A DNA stretch of 7,704 bases from an uncultured Sphingobacteriales bacterium (GCA_946887085.1 CAMPKG010000162.1:1-7704), one strand, 5' to 3'; shown: positions 1 to 6,194, numbered from the stretch's first letter. The notes: a model not told the origin generated them from the letters alone. Made by a program: numbers and translations.

Positions 1-47
1 TTTTATGATATTTGCCTTGCTTACGATGGGTTAGTAAGTACAGTCCT

Positions 48-84
48 ATCCCGACTTACCACGGTATGTCGGGATCTTTTTTTG
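48..84 (+). terminator. Rho-independent terminator for a gene off the left edge
   Basis: ATCCCGAC (48-55) pairs perfectly with GTCGGGAT (68-75). After one mismatch, three more pairs (57-59 with 64-66) are possible. The hairpin is followed on the + strand by a T-rich run (77-83), the classic intrinsic terminator layout. On the minus strand there is no U-tract after the hairpin, so it suits a + strand transcript entering from the left and converging on the SDR gene that ends at 93. No convincing + strand coding end is visible in positions 1-47. Confidence 0.75.
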
Positions 85-92
85 CCCTCGCT

Positions 93-965
93 TTACTTCA
101 ACACATCCTTCAGGTAGCTATCTACGTTGCCAAACATAAACTCAGGGTACTCGTTACTGAATTTCATTTTTACAAAGCCACCAAGCAATGGACGCGCAGC
201 AGGCTGTTTCAATTCTTCGGTGCTTATCGGTATCAGATCATACTCAGCTTCCGGAAAATAACTAAGCACACGCAACGCCAGTTCAACACGATTCATATAA
301 TCGGTGCCGCCGGTGTGATAGATACCAGTCTTGCCATCGCGCAGTAAAACGAACATCGCTCGTGCAATGTCCCATGCATTGGTTGGTGATGCGTATTGGT
401 CGAAAGGAAGTTTGAGCGTCAGCTTCTGTTTGTTCTTACACTGATCAATGATGCGCGCTACAAAGTTCTTACCGCGTGCTTCATTGCCATACACATTCGT
501 TACGCGAAGAACGAGTGTTTCCTTCAATTCGTTCAGTGAAGTTCGTTCTGCTTCCAGTTTATGGCGGGCATAAACACTCAACGGGTTCACGGGTGCGTCT
601 TCGCGGTACGGGCCGTTCTTGCCATCAAAGACATAATCGGTAGATATGTATACGAACTTAGAGCCGCATTGTTTGCCAACTTCAATAAGGTTCTTTGTGC
701 TTTGTACGGTCTGCTGGTAGCTCTCGTCTTCATGTGTTTCACAGTAGTCAACATGCGTCATGGCGCCACAATGCACGATCACCTCTGGCTTCCAGCCAAC
801 AATGTCGAAGTTGTTCGCATGGCCCGGTTCGAGTGTGTTGTAGAAAACAGTGCCCGGCTGCTCGTAAGAGAAATAAGATCCCTTCACATCCCAGCCTTGT
901 TCAGTAAAATGTTTCATGCAGTTGCTGCCCACCAGTCCCGACGCGCCTACTATAAAAACCTTCAT
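93..965 (-). CDS. SDR-family sugar-nucleotide reductase, RmlD (dTDP-4-dehydrorhamnose reductase)-like
   Basis: This is a 290-residue NAD(P)-dependent extended short-chain dehydrogenase, most like RmlD, which reduces dTDP-4-keto-rhamnose to dTDP-L-rhamnose in the cytoplasm. Visible in order are the N-terminal Rossmann motif GASGLVG (residues 7-13), the RmlD-like segment CGAMTHVDYCE (66-76), STDYVFDG (108-115), the catalytic Tyr132-x-x-x-Lys136 pair, RVTNVYG (154-160) and a C-terminal QPAARP (254-259) resembling the substrate-domain ARRP motif. Length is normal for RmlD (about 290). The ATG at 963-965 sits directly before the beta-alpha-beta nucleotide fold, so the start is convincing; no clear Shine-Dalgarno is seen. 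No other rml genes are nearby, so the exact sugar substrate is inferred. It could be another SDR acting on a nucleotide sugar. It lies downstream of the oxoamine synthase, with a terminator between them. Confidence 0.85.
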   Translation of the reverse strand: MKVFIVGASGLVGSNCMKHFTEQGWDVKGSYFSYEQPGTVFYNTLEPGHANNFDIVGWKPEVIVHCGAMTHVDYCETHEDESYQQTVQSTKNLIEVGKQCGSKFVYISTDYVFDGKNGPYREDAPVNPLSVYARHKLEAERTSLNELKETLVLRVTNVYGNEARGKNFVARIIDQCKNKQKLTLKLPFDQYASPTNAWDIARAMFVLLRDGKTGIYHTGGTDYMNRVELALRVLSYFPEAEYDLIPISTEELKQPAARPLLGGFVKMKFSNEYPEFMFGNVDSYLKDVLK

Positions 966-989
966 TGATCAAATATTGGTTGTTAAAAT

Positions 990-1019
990 ACAAAAGCCAT
1001 CCCGCGAGATGGCTTTTGT
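990..1019 (-). terminator. Intrinsic terminator of the oxoamine synthase gene
   Basis: Positions 990-1001 and 1008-1019 form a perfect 12-bp inverted repeat (CAAAAGCCATC on the left arm) with a 6-nt loop. It begins 15 bp beyond the stop codon at 1035. Read on the minus strand, the stem ends in GGCTTTT followed by gtatttt, a fair U-rich tract; the A/T-rich outer arms also let it work on the + strand. It implies that the synthase and the downstream SDR gene are at least partly uncoupled. Confidence 0.8.
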
Positions 1020-1034
1020 TGATTCATTATGTCG

Positions 1035-2300
1035 TTATGCTGTTGCAGCAGCAGGTTTTGCATTGATGTTCGGCATCTCCTGCGGGTACAGTTTGTTTTC
1101 CACTTTATCGCGAAGCTCGCTGAAGGCTTGCAATGTCAGGTCGATATCCTCGTCGGTATGAGCAGCGGTTGGTATCAGGCGCAGGATGATCTGGCCTTTT
1201 GGGATAACCGGGTAAACCACTACCGAGCAGAAGATATTGTAGTTCTCGCGCATGTCGAAGATAAGCTGGGTAGCATCGAACAGGCCACCTTTCATGTGCA
1301 CAGGTGTTACCGGTGTGTTGGTGGTGCCGATATCAAAACCTCTCTCGCGCAGGCCGTTCTGCAGCCTGTTCACGTTGTGCCAGAGTTTCGCTTTCAGCTC
1401 AGGTTTGTTGCGCAGCAGTTCAAGGCGTTTCTGGTTGCCCACTACGATAGCCATAGGCAGCGATTTGGCAAACACCTGTGAACGCATGTTGTAGCGAAGG
1501 AAGGTCAGCACTTGTTTACCGGCGGCCAGGAAGCCCCCGATGCTGGCCATCGACTTGGCGAAAGTAGAGAAGTACACATCGATCTGGTCCTGGCAATCCT
1601 GTTCTTCACCAATACCTGCACCCGTTTTGCCCATAGTTCCGAAACCGTGCGCATCGTCAACGAAGAGGCGGAACTCGTATTTGCTTTTCAGCGCAGCTAT
1701 TTCTTTGATCTTTCCCTGGTTGCCCGACATGCCGAATACACCTTCCGTGATCACAAGAATACCACCACCTGTCTGGTTGGCCATTTCGGTAGCGCGCTGC
1801 AGTTGCTTTTCGCAATCTTCAACATTGTTATGCTTGAACACATAGCGGTGGCCGGGGTGCATACGCACACCGTCGATGATACATGCATGAGACTCTGCAT
1901 CGTACACGATCACGTCGCGGCGGCTGCAAAGGCTGTCGATAGCAGATACCATACCCTGGTATCCGTAGTTGAACAGCATGGCATCTTCTGTACCCACGAA
2001 CTCAGCCAGGTCTTTCTCCAGTTGCTCGTGATGATTGGAGTTGCCGCTCATCATACGCGCACCCATTGGGTAGGCGAGGCCATATTGTTCAGTTGCTTCT
2101 TTATCTGCTTTACGTACTTCGGGGTGGTTGGCAAGGCCAAGGTAATTGTTCAGGCTCCATACAATACGCTCCTTACCCTGGAACATCATCCTGTTGCCGA
2201 TCTCGCCTTCCAGTTTAGGAAATGCGAAATATCCAGGTGCTTTTTCTGCATAATCACCGATCGGTCCAAGCTTCGATTCAAATTTGGCAAATAAATCCAT
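1035..2300 (-). CDS. PLP-dependent alpha-oxoamine synthase (serine palmitoyltransferase / cysteate fatty-acyltransferase type)
   Basis: This 421-residue cytosolic fold-type I PLP enzyme belongs to the group with AONS, KBL, ALAS and SPT, which condense an amino acid with an acyl thioester and release CO2. Visible residues are the PLP-stacking His138 in SHACIIDG (137-144), Asp215 and His218 in VDDAHGFG (214-221), the Schiff-base Lys249 in STFAKSMASIGGF (245-257), and Arg374 in LRLIPTAAHT (373-382), corresponding to the carboxylate-binding arginine of SPT. The FAKSMASIGG lysine context resembles bacterial SPT (FSKSxASIGG) rather than biotin-pathway AONS, and no bio genes are nearby. In Bacteroidota such enzymes start either sphingolipid (serine) or sulfonolipid/capnine (cysteate) synthesis; I cannot decide which from sequence alone. 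The family is clear, the substrate is inferred. A weak AGG lies 5 nt before the ATG. The Ala/Pro-rich last 15 residues are a nonconserved tail. Confidence 0.9.
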   Translation of the reverse strand: MDLFAKFESKLGPIGDYAEKAPGYFAFPKLEGEIGNRMMFQGKERIVWSLNNYLGLANHPEVRKADKEATEQYGLAYPMGARMMSGNSNHHEQLEKDLAEFVGTEDAMLFNYGYQGMVSAIDSLCSRRDVIVYDAESHACIIDGVRMHPGHRYVFKHNNVEDCEKQLQRATEMANQTGGGILVITEGVFGMSGNQGKIKEIAALKSKYEFRLFVDDAHGFGTMGKTGAGIGEEQDCQDQIDVYFSTFAKSMASIGGFLAAGKQVLTFLRYNMRSQVFAKSLPMAIVVGNQKRLELLRNKPELKAKLWHNVNRLQNGLRERGFDIGTTNTPVTPVHMKGGLFDATQLIFDMRENYNIFCSVVVYPVIPKGQIILRLIPTAAHTDEDIDLTLQAFSELRDKVENKLYPQEMPNINAKPAAATA

Positions 2301-2348
2301 AATTACCTGATAATGATTTTAGTGTAATGAAGTAAACATTTATGGCTG

Positions 2349-2356
2349 CAAAATTA
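2349..2356 (-). promoter_or_regulatory. Possible Bacteroidota -7 box (TAATTTTG) for the oxoamine synthase
   Basis: On the minus strand TAATTTTG fits the Bacteroidota -7 consensus TAnnTTTG and lies 48 bp before the ATG at 2300, giving a leader of roughly 40 nt. I see no TTG at the expected 19-21-nt spacing upstream, so this is a half-supported promoter only. It sits in the 119-bp divergent region shared with pafA, for which no equally good + strand promoter is visible. Confidence 0.35.
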
Positions 2357-2419
2357 ATCAATTTATTGCTCAATGGCTAGACATTGCCTTACTATATTGC
2401 GTTGCCAACTATTGTCAAT

Positions 2420-4060
2420 ATGAAGCATTTTCTTGGTCTATTTTGCTTTTCAATATACGTTCTCAGCTCTTTTGCACAGGATAATAAGCCCTTATCCCGC
2501 CCAAAGCTGGTGGTCGGCATCGTCGTCGACCAGATGCGCTGGGATTATCTCTACCGTTATTATGACAGGTACAGCGCAACCGGCTTCAAACGCATGATGA
2601 ACCAGGGCTTCAATTGTCAAAACGCATTCATCAACTATCTTCCTTCTTTTACAGGCCCCGGCCACGCCTGTGTGTATACCGGTTCAGTGCCGTCCATACA
2701 TGGTATAGCAGCTAACGACTGGCTGGACAATGCTACCGGTAAACATTGGTACTGCACGGAAGACACTGCGGTGCTTCCCGTCGGCGGCAGTCATAAAGCA
2801 GGTCGCATGAGCCCGCACAATTTGCTCGCTACCACCATTACCGATGAGCTCCGCCTTGCTTCCAACATGCGCTCCAAGGTCTTCGGCATCGCTATCAAAG
2901 ACCGCGGCAGCATCCTGCCGGCGGGTCATCTGTCCAACGGTAGCTATTGGTTCGATGACAGCACTGGTAATTTCATCACAAGTACTTTCTACACTAAACA
3001 GCTGCCGCAGTGGGTAGTCAACTTCAATAACAAGCGCCTGGCCGATAGCTTTGTTAACCGCAACTGGGAACTGTTATATCCTTTGAACACCTATACCCAA
3101 AGCCTGCAGGATAACAACTCTTACGAAGGTCCATTCCCAGGTGAACGCGCACCGGTATTCCCGCACTCGGTTCGCGAGTACCAAAAGCGTGGGTATGGCT
3201 ATTACGGCCTGCGTTACTTGCCTGCCGGCAATATCATCGTATTCAACATGGCCAACGCCTGTATCGAAGCGGAACAACTAGGCAAAGACAACCATACCGA
3301 TTTCCTTTGCCTGAGTTTTTCCAGCCCCGACTATGCAGGCCACCGCTTTGCTCCCAACTCTGTTGAGATGGAAGATATGATGCTTCGTTTCGACTTAGAA
3401 CTCGGCGCTTTTATGAAGCAGCTTGACAGATCGGTAGGCGAGGGGAATTATACCATCTTCCTGACAGCCGACCATGGTGCTGCACACAACCCAATGTACA
3501 TACAGGACATCAACATACCTGCAGGTTCAGAATCAGATACAGCCACCGCCCGCAAACTCGATGTTCATCTTAAAACCCAATTTGGCACATCGGAGTTGTT
3601 GCGTTTATATACTAACTACCAGGTTTATCTCAACGAGCACCGTATCACATCCGCCAAACTCGATCGCAATAAAATAAAGAACTCCGTTATCAACTGGTTC
3701 CGGTCGCAGCCGGGTGTTGCTTATGTAGCCGATATGGAGGACATGAGCAACAGCAATATTCCAGAACCTATCCGCACCATGATCGTCAATGGTTATCATC
3801 ACAAACGCAGCGGCTCCATACAGGTGATACCCGAGTCAGGCTGGTTCAGCGGCGACCATGGCAGCACCGGTACAACCCACGGCTCATGGAATCCCTATGA
3901 TACCCACATCCCTTTGCTATGGTATGGCTGGGGCATCCCCAAGGGCGAAACCTATAGCACTGTACACATGACAGATATATCTGCTACACTGGCTACACTG
4001 CTGCATGTACAAATGCCGAGCGGATGCGTGGGAAAGGTTATCACTAAAATTGCGCAATAG
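2420..4060 (+). CDS. pafA: Secreted PafA-type alkaline phosphatase
   Basis: This 546-residue phosphate monoesterase of the alkaline phosphatase superfamily is probably exported to the periplasm or cell surface, where it frees phosphate from organic esters. A Sec signal peptide spans residues 1-19 (cleavage SFA|QD). The PafA active site is complete by motif: nucleophile Thr78 in PSFTGPGHA, Asn99 in AANDW, Lys160 and Arg162 in IKDRG, and zinc ligands Asp37 (VVDQMRWD), Asp304 and His308 (PDYAGH), Asp351-His352 (TADHG) and His487 (THGSWNPYDTHIP). Each aligns within one residue of the numbering I recall for the Elizabethkingia PafA enzyme, whose length is also 546. The frame stays open upstream to a TTG at 2384, but the ATG at 2420 begins exactly at the signal peptide and is preferred. 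It is transcribed alone, divergent from the oxoamine synthase. No Pho-type operator was recognised. Confidence 0.93.
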   Translation: MKHFLGLFCFSIYVLSSFAQDNKPLSRPKLVVGIVVDQMRWDYLYRYYDRYSATGFKRMMNQGFNCQNAFINYLPSFTGPGHACVYTGSVPSIHGIAANDWLDNATGKHWYCTEDTAVLPVGGSHKAGRMSPHNLLATTITDELRLASNMRSKVFGIAIKDRGSILPAGHLSNGSYWFDDSTGNFITSTFYTKQLPQWVVNFNNKRLADSFVNRNWELLYPLNTYTQSLQDNNSYEGPFPGERAPVFPHSVREYQKRGYGYYGLRYLPAGNIIVFNMANACIEAEQLGKDNHTDFLCLSFSSPDYAGHRFAPNSVEMEDMMLRFDLELGAFMKQLDRSVGEGNYTIFLTADHGAAHNPMYIQDINIPAGSESDTATARKLDVHLKTQFGTSELLRLYTNYQVYLNEHRITSAKLDRNKIKNSVINWFRSQPGVAYVADMEDMSNSNIPEPIRTMIVNGYHHKRSGSIQVIPESGWFSGDHGSTGTTHGSWNPYDTHIPLLWYGWGIPKGETYSTVHMTDISATLATLLHVQMPSGCVGKVITKIAQ

Positions 4061-4080
4061 CTTCTGATCAATTGCGCAAT
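4049..4080. repeat. Duplicated 10-bp palindrome ATTGCGCAAT at the pafA 3' end
   Basis: ATTGCGCAAT occurs at 4049-4058, running into the pafA stop codon, and again at 4071-4080. Both are perfect palindromes, with starts 22 bp apart. The second is followed by GGCT, and the first by AGCT. This looks like a short duplication or the edge of dispersed-repeat material; function is unknown. Confidence 0.6.
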
Positions 4081-4115
4081 GGCTGAATACTCAATGGCTC
4101 AATTGGGTTGCCTTG

Positions 4116-4160
4116 CCCGCCGTAGCTTTAGCGAAGGCGGGTTGTCGTTTGTTGTCGTTT
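4116..4160 (+). terminator. Possible pafA terminator: GC hairpin followed by a T-rich tandem decamer
   Basis: CCCGCC (4116-4121) pairs with GGCGGG (4136-4141). Inside it, an imperfect inner stem (GTAGC against GCGAA) closes on a TTTA-centred tip. It lies about 55 bp after the pafA stop. The following 20 bp are two perfect copies of GTTGTCGTTT (4141-4150 and 4151-4160), T-rich but not a clean U-tract. It may end pafA transcription. It may equally be a dispersed palindromic element of the REP-like kind common in Bacteroidota intergenic DNA. Confidence 0.45.
4141..4160. repeat. Perfect tandem duplication of GTTGTCGTTT
   Basis: Two head-to-tail, identical 10-bp copies abut the right arm of the GC hairpin; the first base of the first copy is the last base of the stem. 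The pattern suggests slippage or a terminal repeat of a small palindromic element. Confidence 0.8.
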
Positions 4161-4221
4161 TCAGGTGAATTTTTCATGGTTTTGATTGATTGTTAGGGTG
4201 TTATGGTTTTGAAGTTGTCAG

Positions 4222-4260
4222 AACTATGATGGGTTTGATTTGATGATGGGCTATGATATT
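4222..4260. repeat. TGAT-rich degenerate repeat block
   Basis: CTATGAT occurs at 4224-4230 and 4251-4257, flanking TTTGAT and TTGATGAT units, and GATGGG is repeated at 4228-4233 and 4245-4250. The block is a run of degenerate short TGAT repeats. From memory it resembles dispersed TGAT-rich intergenic repeats seen in Sphingobacteriia-type genomes; this was not checked. Confidence 0.5.
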
Positions 4261-4270
4261 TGGTTTGCGG

Positions 4271-4431
4271 TTGTTACGTTTTGTTACACTTCTTAATGTT
4301 TTTCCAATGGTGCTCACGAGATCCCTTTGTTCGTTTGTTACAAATTTTCATGTGTCTGAACCTCAGATTAGTCTGATTTTTCTGATCAGACCGATTTAGG
4401 TGATCAGGTGAAATTGTTACGTTCTGTTACA
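4271..4431. repeat. Five TGTTAC hexamers in three repeat copies
   Basis: TGTTAC occurs at 4272, 4282, 4336, 4415 and 4425. TTGTTACGTTTTGTTACA (4271-4288) and its 17/18 match at 4414-4431 each hold two hexamers exactly 10 bp apart. A third, partial copy (4330-4342) differs by a one-T deletion, and its downstream AATTTTCATGTGT resembles the TTTTTCATTGTGT after the last copy. This shows a degenerate direct-repeat family; the 10-bp phasing would also suit a DNA-binding protein. Confidence 0.65.
4371..4391. repeat. Inverted repeat GTCTGAT / ATCAGAC
   Basis: A perfect 7-bp stem (4371-4377 with 4385-4391) encloses a 7-nt loop, and the overlapping TCTGATCAGA (4381-4390) is itself a palindrome. No U-tract follows on either strand, so it is not a convincing terminator. 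It belongs to the repeat-rich intergenic stretch. Confidence 0.5.
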
Positions 4432-4515
4432 TTTTTCATTGTGTTCTTTCTTCCTGGTTCGTACAGAAATTGACAACGGTCACCTTCAAATTCCGGTAAT
4501 TCTTCAATTCCATGA

Positions 4516-4533
4516 TCCCGATAGCTATCGGGA
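4516..4533. repeat. Perfect 18-bp palindrome TCCCGATAGCTATCGGGA
   Basis: The 18 bases equal their own reverse complement and could form a 7-bp stem with an AGCT loop. ATCCCGA/TCGGGAT arms also build the terminator at the left end of the window. Palindromes of this shape are, from memory, frequent in Bacteroidota intergenic DNA. There is no U-tract, so a terminator role is unlikely. Confidence 0.75.
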
Positions 4534-4593
4534 CTGGTTCAGACAACCTTATCCAAGCTCTGACCATCTACCACAAAGATACGTAAAAATACG

Positions 4594-5328
4594 TTATTTT
4601 GGTATGCCGAAGGCAAGCCTTACTCCGAAAGCTGACTGGCGGAAAGTAATAGTGCCACTTGAAGCCTCAACTGTGTTTGGTGCGATATTAAAGCTGACTT
4701 CTCCGGGATTAAACACATGATCTACAAAGAGGCCGATCGTAAAATAGCCGCGTTCACTATCAACTACTTTGTAATTGGCATCAAGCTGCGTTCCAAAATA
4801 AGGCCCTATTGGTCCCGATGCGTGTTGACGATATAATGTATCGTTCATCCCACCGTTTCCACCGATGACTCTATTAGATCCTGCAGCCGTCAATCGTACA
4901 TATGGTTGCAATCCTATTGATAACCTGCTACCTGGAGGCGAGTACCATCCCCTTGCGCCTAGGCCTACGAAAATACCGTGGTCAGTGTACCTATCCACAG
5001 GATGCCATTTATTATAAAACAGGCTGCTACCGGTAATGTCTGTTTTTGCGCTGAATGGCATGGCGCCAAAAGACATAGCGCCACCTATTGCGACCGATGG
5101 ATGTATCCACCATCCCCTTGCATATCCAAGGTTCAGCATTCCAAAGCCGGGAGATGAAAGTCCGATAACATCGCTTCCGGTCCGGTTGACTTTTGAAGGT
5201 AATGTCCAGCCGGGTTGAACCAACCATTCTGATGGTTTCAGGCGGGCGGGTGTTTTTTCCTGCGCTATTGTTTCATTTGCAATAACGGAAAATACGATAG
5301 CAGCTATAAGTTTCACGGCAAATTTCAT
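4594..5328 (-). CDS. Exported beta-rich protein, probable outer-membrane beta-barrel, function unknown
   Basis: I do not recognise a named family in these 244 residues. A Sec signal peptide is clear (MKFAVKLIAAIVFSVIANE, cleavage near TIA22|QE). There is no lipobox cysteine. The mature part is rich in Gly, Ser and aromatic residues, with stretches of alternating hydrophobic residues such as GIFVGLGARGWYS, RLSIGLQPYVRL, YFTIGLFVDHVF and a last stretch FRQSAFGVRLAFGIPK. This fits membrane beta-strands of a small outer-membrane barrel; a soluble periplasmic beta-protein is the alternative. The ATG at 5328 begins the signal peptide. It is the most downstream gene of the minus-strand envelope run, 68 bp after the small T9SS cargo gene. 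A weak ACGTA/TACGT inverted repeat overlaps its stop codon, but no real terminator is visible. Confidence 0.75.
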   Translation of the reverse strand: MKFAVKLIAAIVFSVIANETIAQEKTPARLKPSEWLVQPGWTLPSKVNRTGSDVIGLSSPGFGMLNLGYARGWWIHPSVAIGGAMSFGAMPFSAKTDITGSSLFYNKWHPVDRYTDHGIFVGLGARGWYSPPGSRLSIGLQPYVRLTAAGSNRVIGGNGGMNDTLYRQHASGPIGPYFGTQLDANYKVVDSERGYFTIGLFVDHVFNPGEVSFNIAPNTVEASSGTITFRQSAFGVRLAFGIPK

Positions 5329-5396
5329 CGCTCGATGATTTGGTGAAAACTAAAATACAAAAATGTACCGGGTTATTCCGTGGGACTGCTATCACT

Positions 5397-6173
5397 TTAA
5401 TCTTCAACAGACAGTTTGCCGGATAAAACCTTACTGCTGCCGTTGTACAGGCTATAGGTATATGTGCCCGTTGGCAAACTACCCCGGTCGATCAAAATTT
5501 CCTCTGCGGCGATATCCCGGATCTCTTTGACAAGTTTTCCATTGATGTCCGAAATGCGCAGGGTATGGGCTTCATGTGCCGGGTTCGCGAATTTCAGGGT
5601 GGTGCTTGCTATCATCGGGTTAGGGTAGAGCGTATGTGTTTGTTCTCCTAAGGTTTCTACGTTCACCGGGAAGTTGATATATACGTTGTCCACAAGCATG
5701 CTGGTGCCTGTTTGCTTGCCGCCGATAAACTGCACTTCCACCGAATCTGTGGATACCGCGCCGATATCAACCATAAGCGCACCCTGGAAAAAAGATGTTT
5801 CGGTAATGGGAAAATTATACTCAAAAGCAGATTGTTTTATTACGTTGCCGTTTTTGAAAGCTTTTACCTTTATCCAGACCGTATCGTTAGATACGATAGT
5901 GCGCTTAACGAAGAAATTGAGCTGCTGCACCTGCGGTGTGGTAAACATGCACGTTGCTATGCCGTTTGCGCCTACCCGCATAGAATAGTTTCCTGAATAG
6001 TGATCATTGTCCATAGTAATGGGAACAGCCATCTGGGTATTGTTAGTGATCCAGTCTTGCGGGTAAGAGAACCAGGGGCCGGGTATCCATGTTTCAAAAT
6101 CGGAGTTCGGAACGTTTTGTGCTTTTGCGTTCAGGCAGAATAGTATGCACAATGCTGGCAGAAGATTTTTCAT
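5397..6173 (-). CDS. Small T9SS cargo protein with N-terminal beta-sandwich-like domain
   Basis: The 258-residue product carries a signal peptide (MKNLLPALCILFCLNAKA|Q, cleavage near 18). An uncharacterised region follows, opening with NSDFETW and a later PQDW; this resembles the N(G)DFE-W / P-x-GW opening of galactose-binding-like jelly-roll domains, and it closes with LVDNVYINF (160-168). A type A T9SS sorting domain fills about residues 180-258: TLYPNP (181-186), ISDINGKLV, LPTGTYTYSLYNG and the terminal SGKLSVED. It is therefore predicted to cross the outer membrane by T9SS and stay surface-bound or be released. The frame is open to an ATG at 6260, but the start at 6173 gives a proper signal peptide and is preferred. 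What it binds is unknown. Confidence 0.85.
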   Translation of the reverse strand: MKNLLPALCILFCLNAKAQNVPNSDFETWIPGPWFSYPQDWITNNTQMAVPITMDNDHYSGNYSMRVGANGIATCMFTTPQVQQLNFFVKRTIVSNDTVWIKVKAFKNGNVIKQSAFEYNFPITETSFFQGALMVDIGAVSTDSVEVQFIGGKQTGTSMLVDNVYINFPVNVETLGEQTHTLYPNPMIASTTLKFANPAHEAHTLRISDINGKLVKEIRDIAAEEILIDRGSLPTGTYTYSLYNGSSKVLSGKLSVED

Positions 6174-6194
6174 AGGGTGTAAGTTTTGGATAAA

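Larger units (their letters stand above)
4061..4593. other. 533-bp gene-free, repeat-rich intergenic region
   Basis: No convincing protein gene lies between pafA and the minus-strand gene ending at 4594. The left part carries palindromes, a GC-rich hairpin and a perfect tandem decamer. Positions about 4160-4440 are strongly T/G-rich on the + strand, with TGAT-rich and TGTTAC-rich blocks. Positions 4440-4593 are of more even composition, with an 18-bp palindrome and a 43-codon minus-strand ORF (4436-4567) of doubtful status. Both flanking genes point their 3' ends into it, so it needs no promoter for either. It is best read as degenerate dispersed-repeat material, possibly with a small transcript. 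Confidence 0.7.

Noticed and set aside
561..968. 135-codon + strand ORF opposite the SDR gene
   Set aside because: Antisense shadow of a well-supported Rossmann-fold gene, with no motif, signal peptide or ribosome-binding site.
966..980. AATATTTG as a -7 promoter box for the SDR gene
   Set aside because: The first base deviates from TAnnTTTG, no TTG lies 19-21 nt upstream, and it is only a few bases from the ATG.
1512..2294. 260-codon + strand ORF opposite the oxoamine synthase
   Set aside because: It lies wholly antisense to a gene with a full set of catalytic motifs. The predicted protein has no recognisable domain and is rich in Cys/His/Phe, as expected from reverse reading.
2384..2419. 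Upstream TTG start for pafA (12 extra residues)
   Set aside because: It would put PYYIALPTIVN in front of a normal signal peptide. The ATG at 2420 gives the expected signal peptide and family length.
4061..4593. CRISPR array or tRNA gene in the repeat-rich intergenic region
   Set aside because: Repeats are degenerate, unevenly spaced and short, without regular spacers. No cloverleaf or CCA-ending acceptor stem could be found.
4439..4720. 93-codon + strand ORF at the right end of the intergenic region
   Set aside because: Its last 127 bp overlap the 3' end of the minus-strand exported-protein gene, and it runs through the 18-bp palindrome. No promoter or domain is visible.
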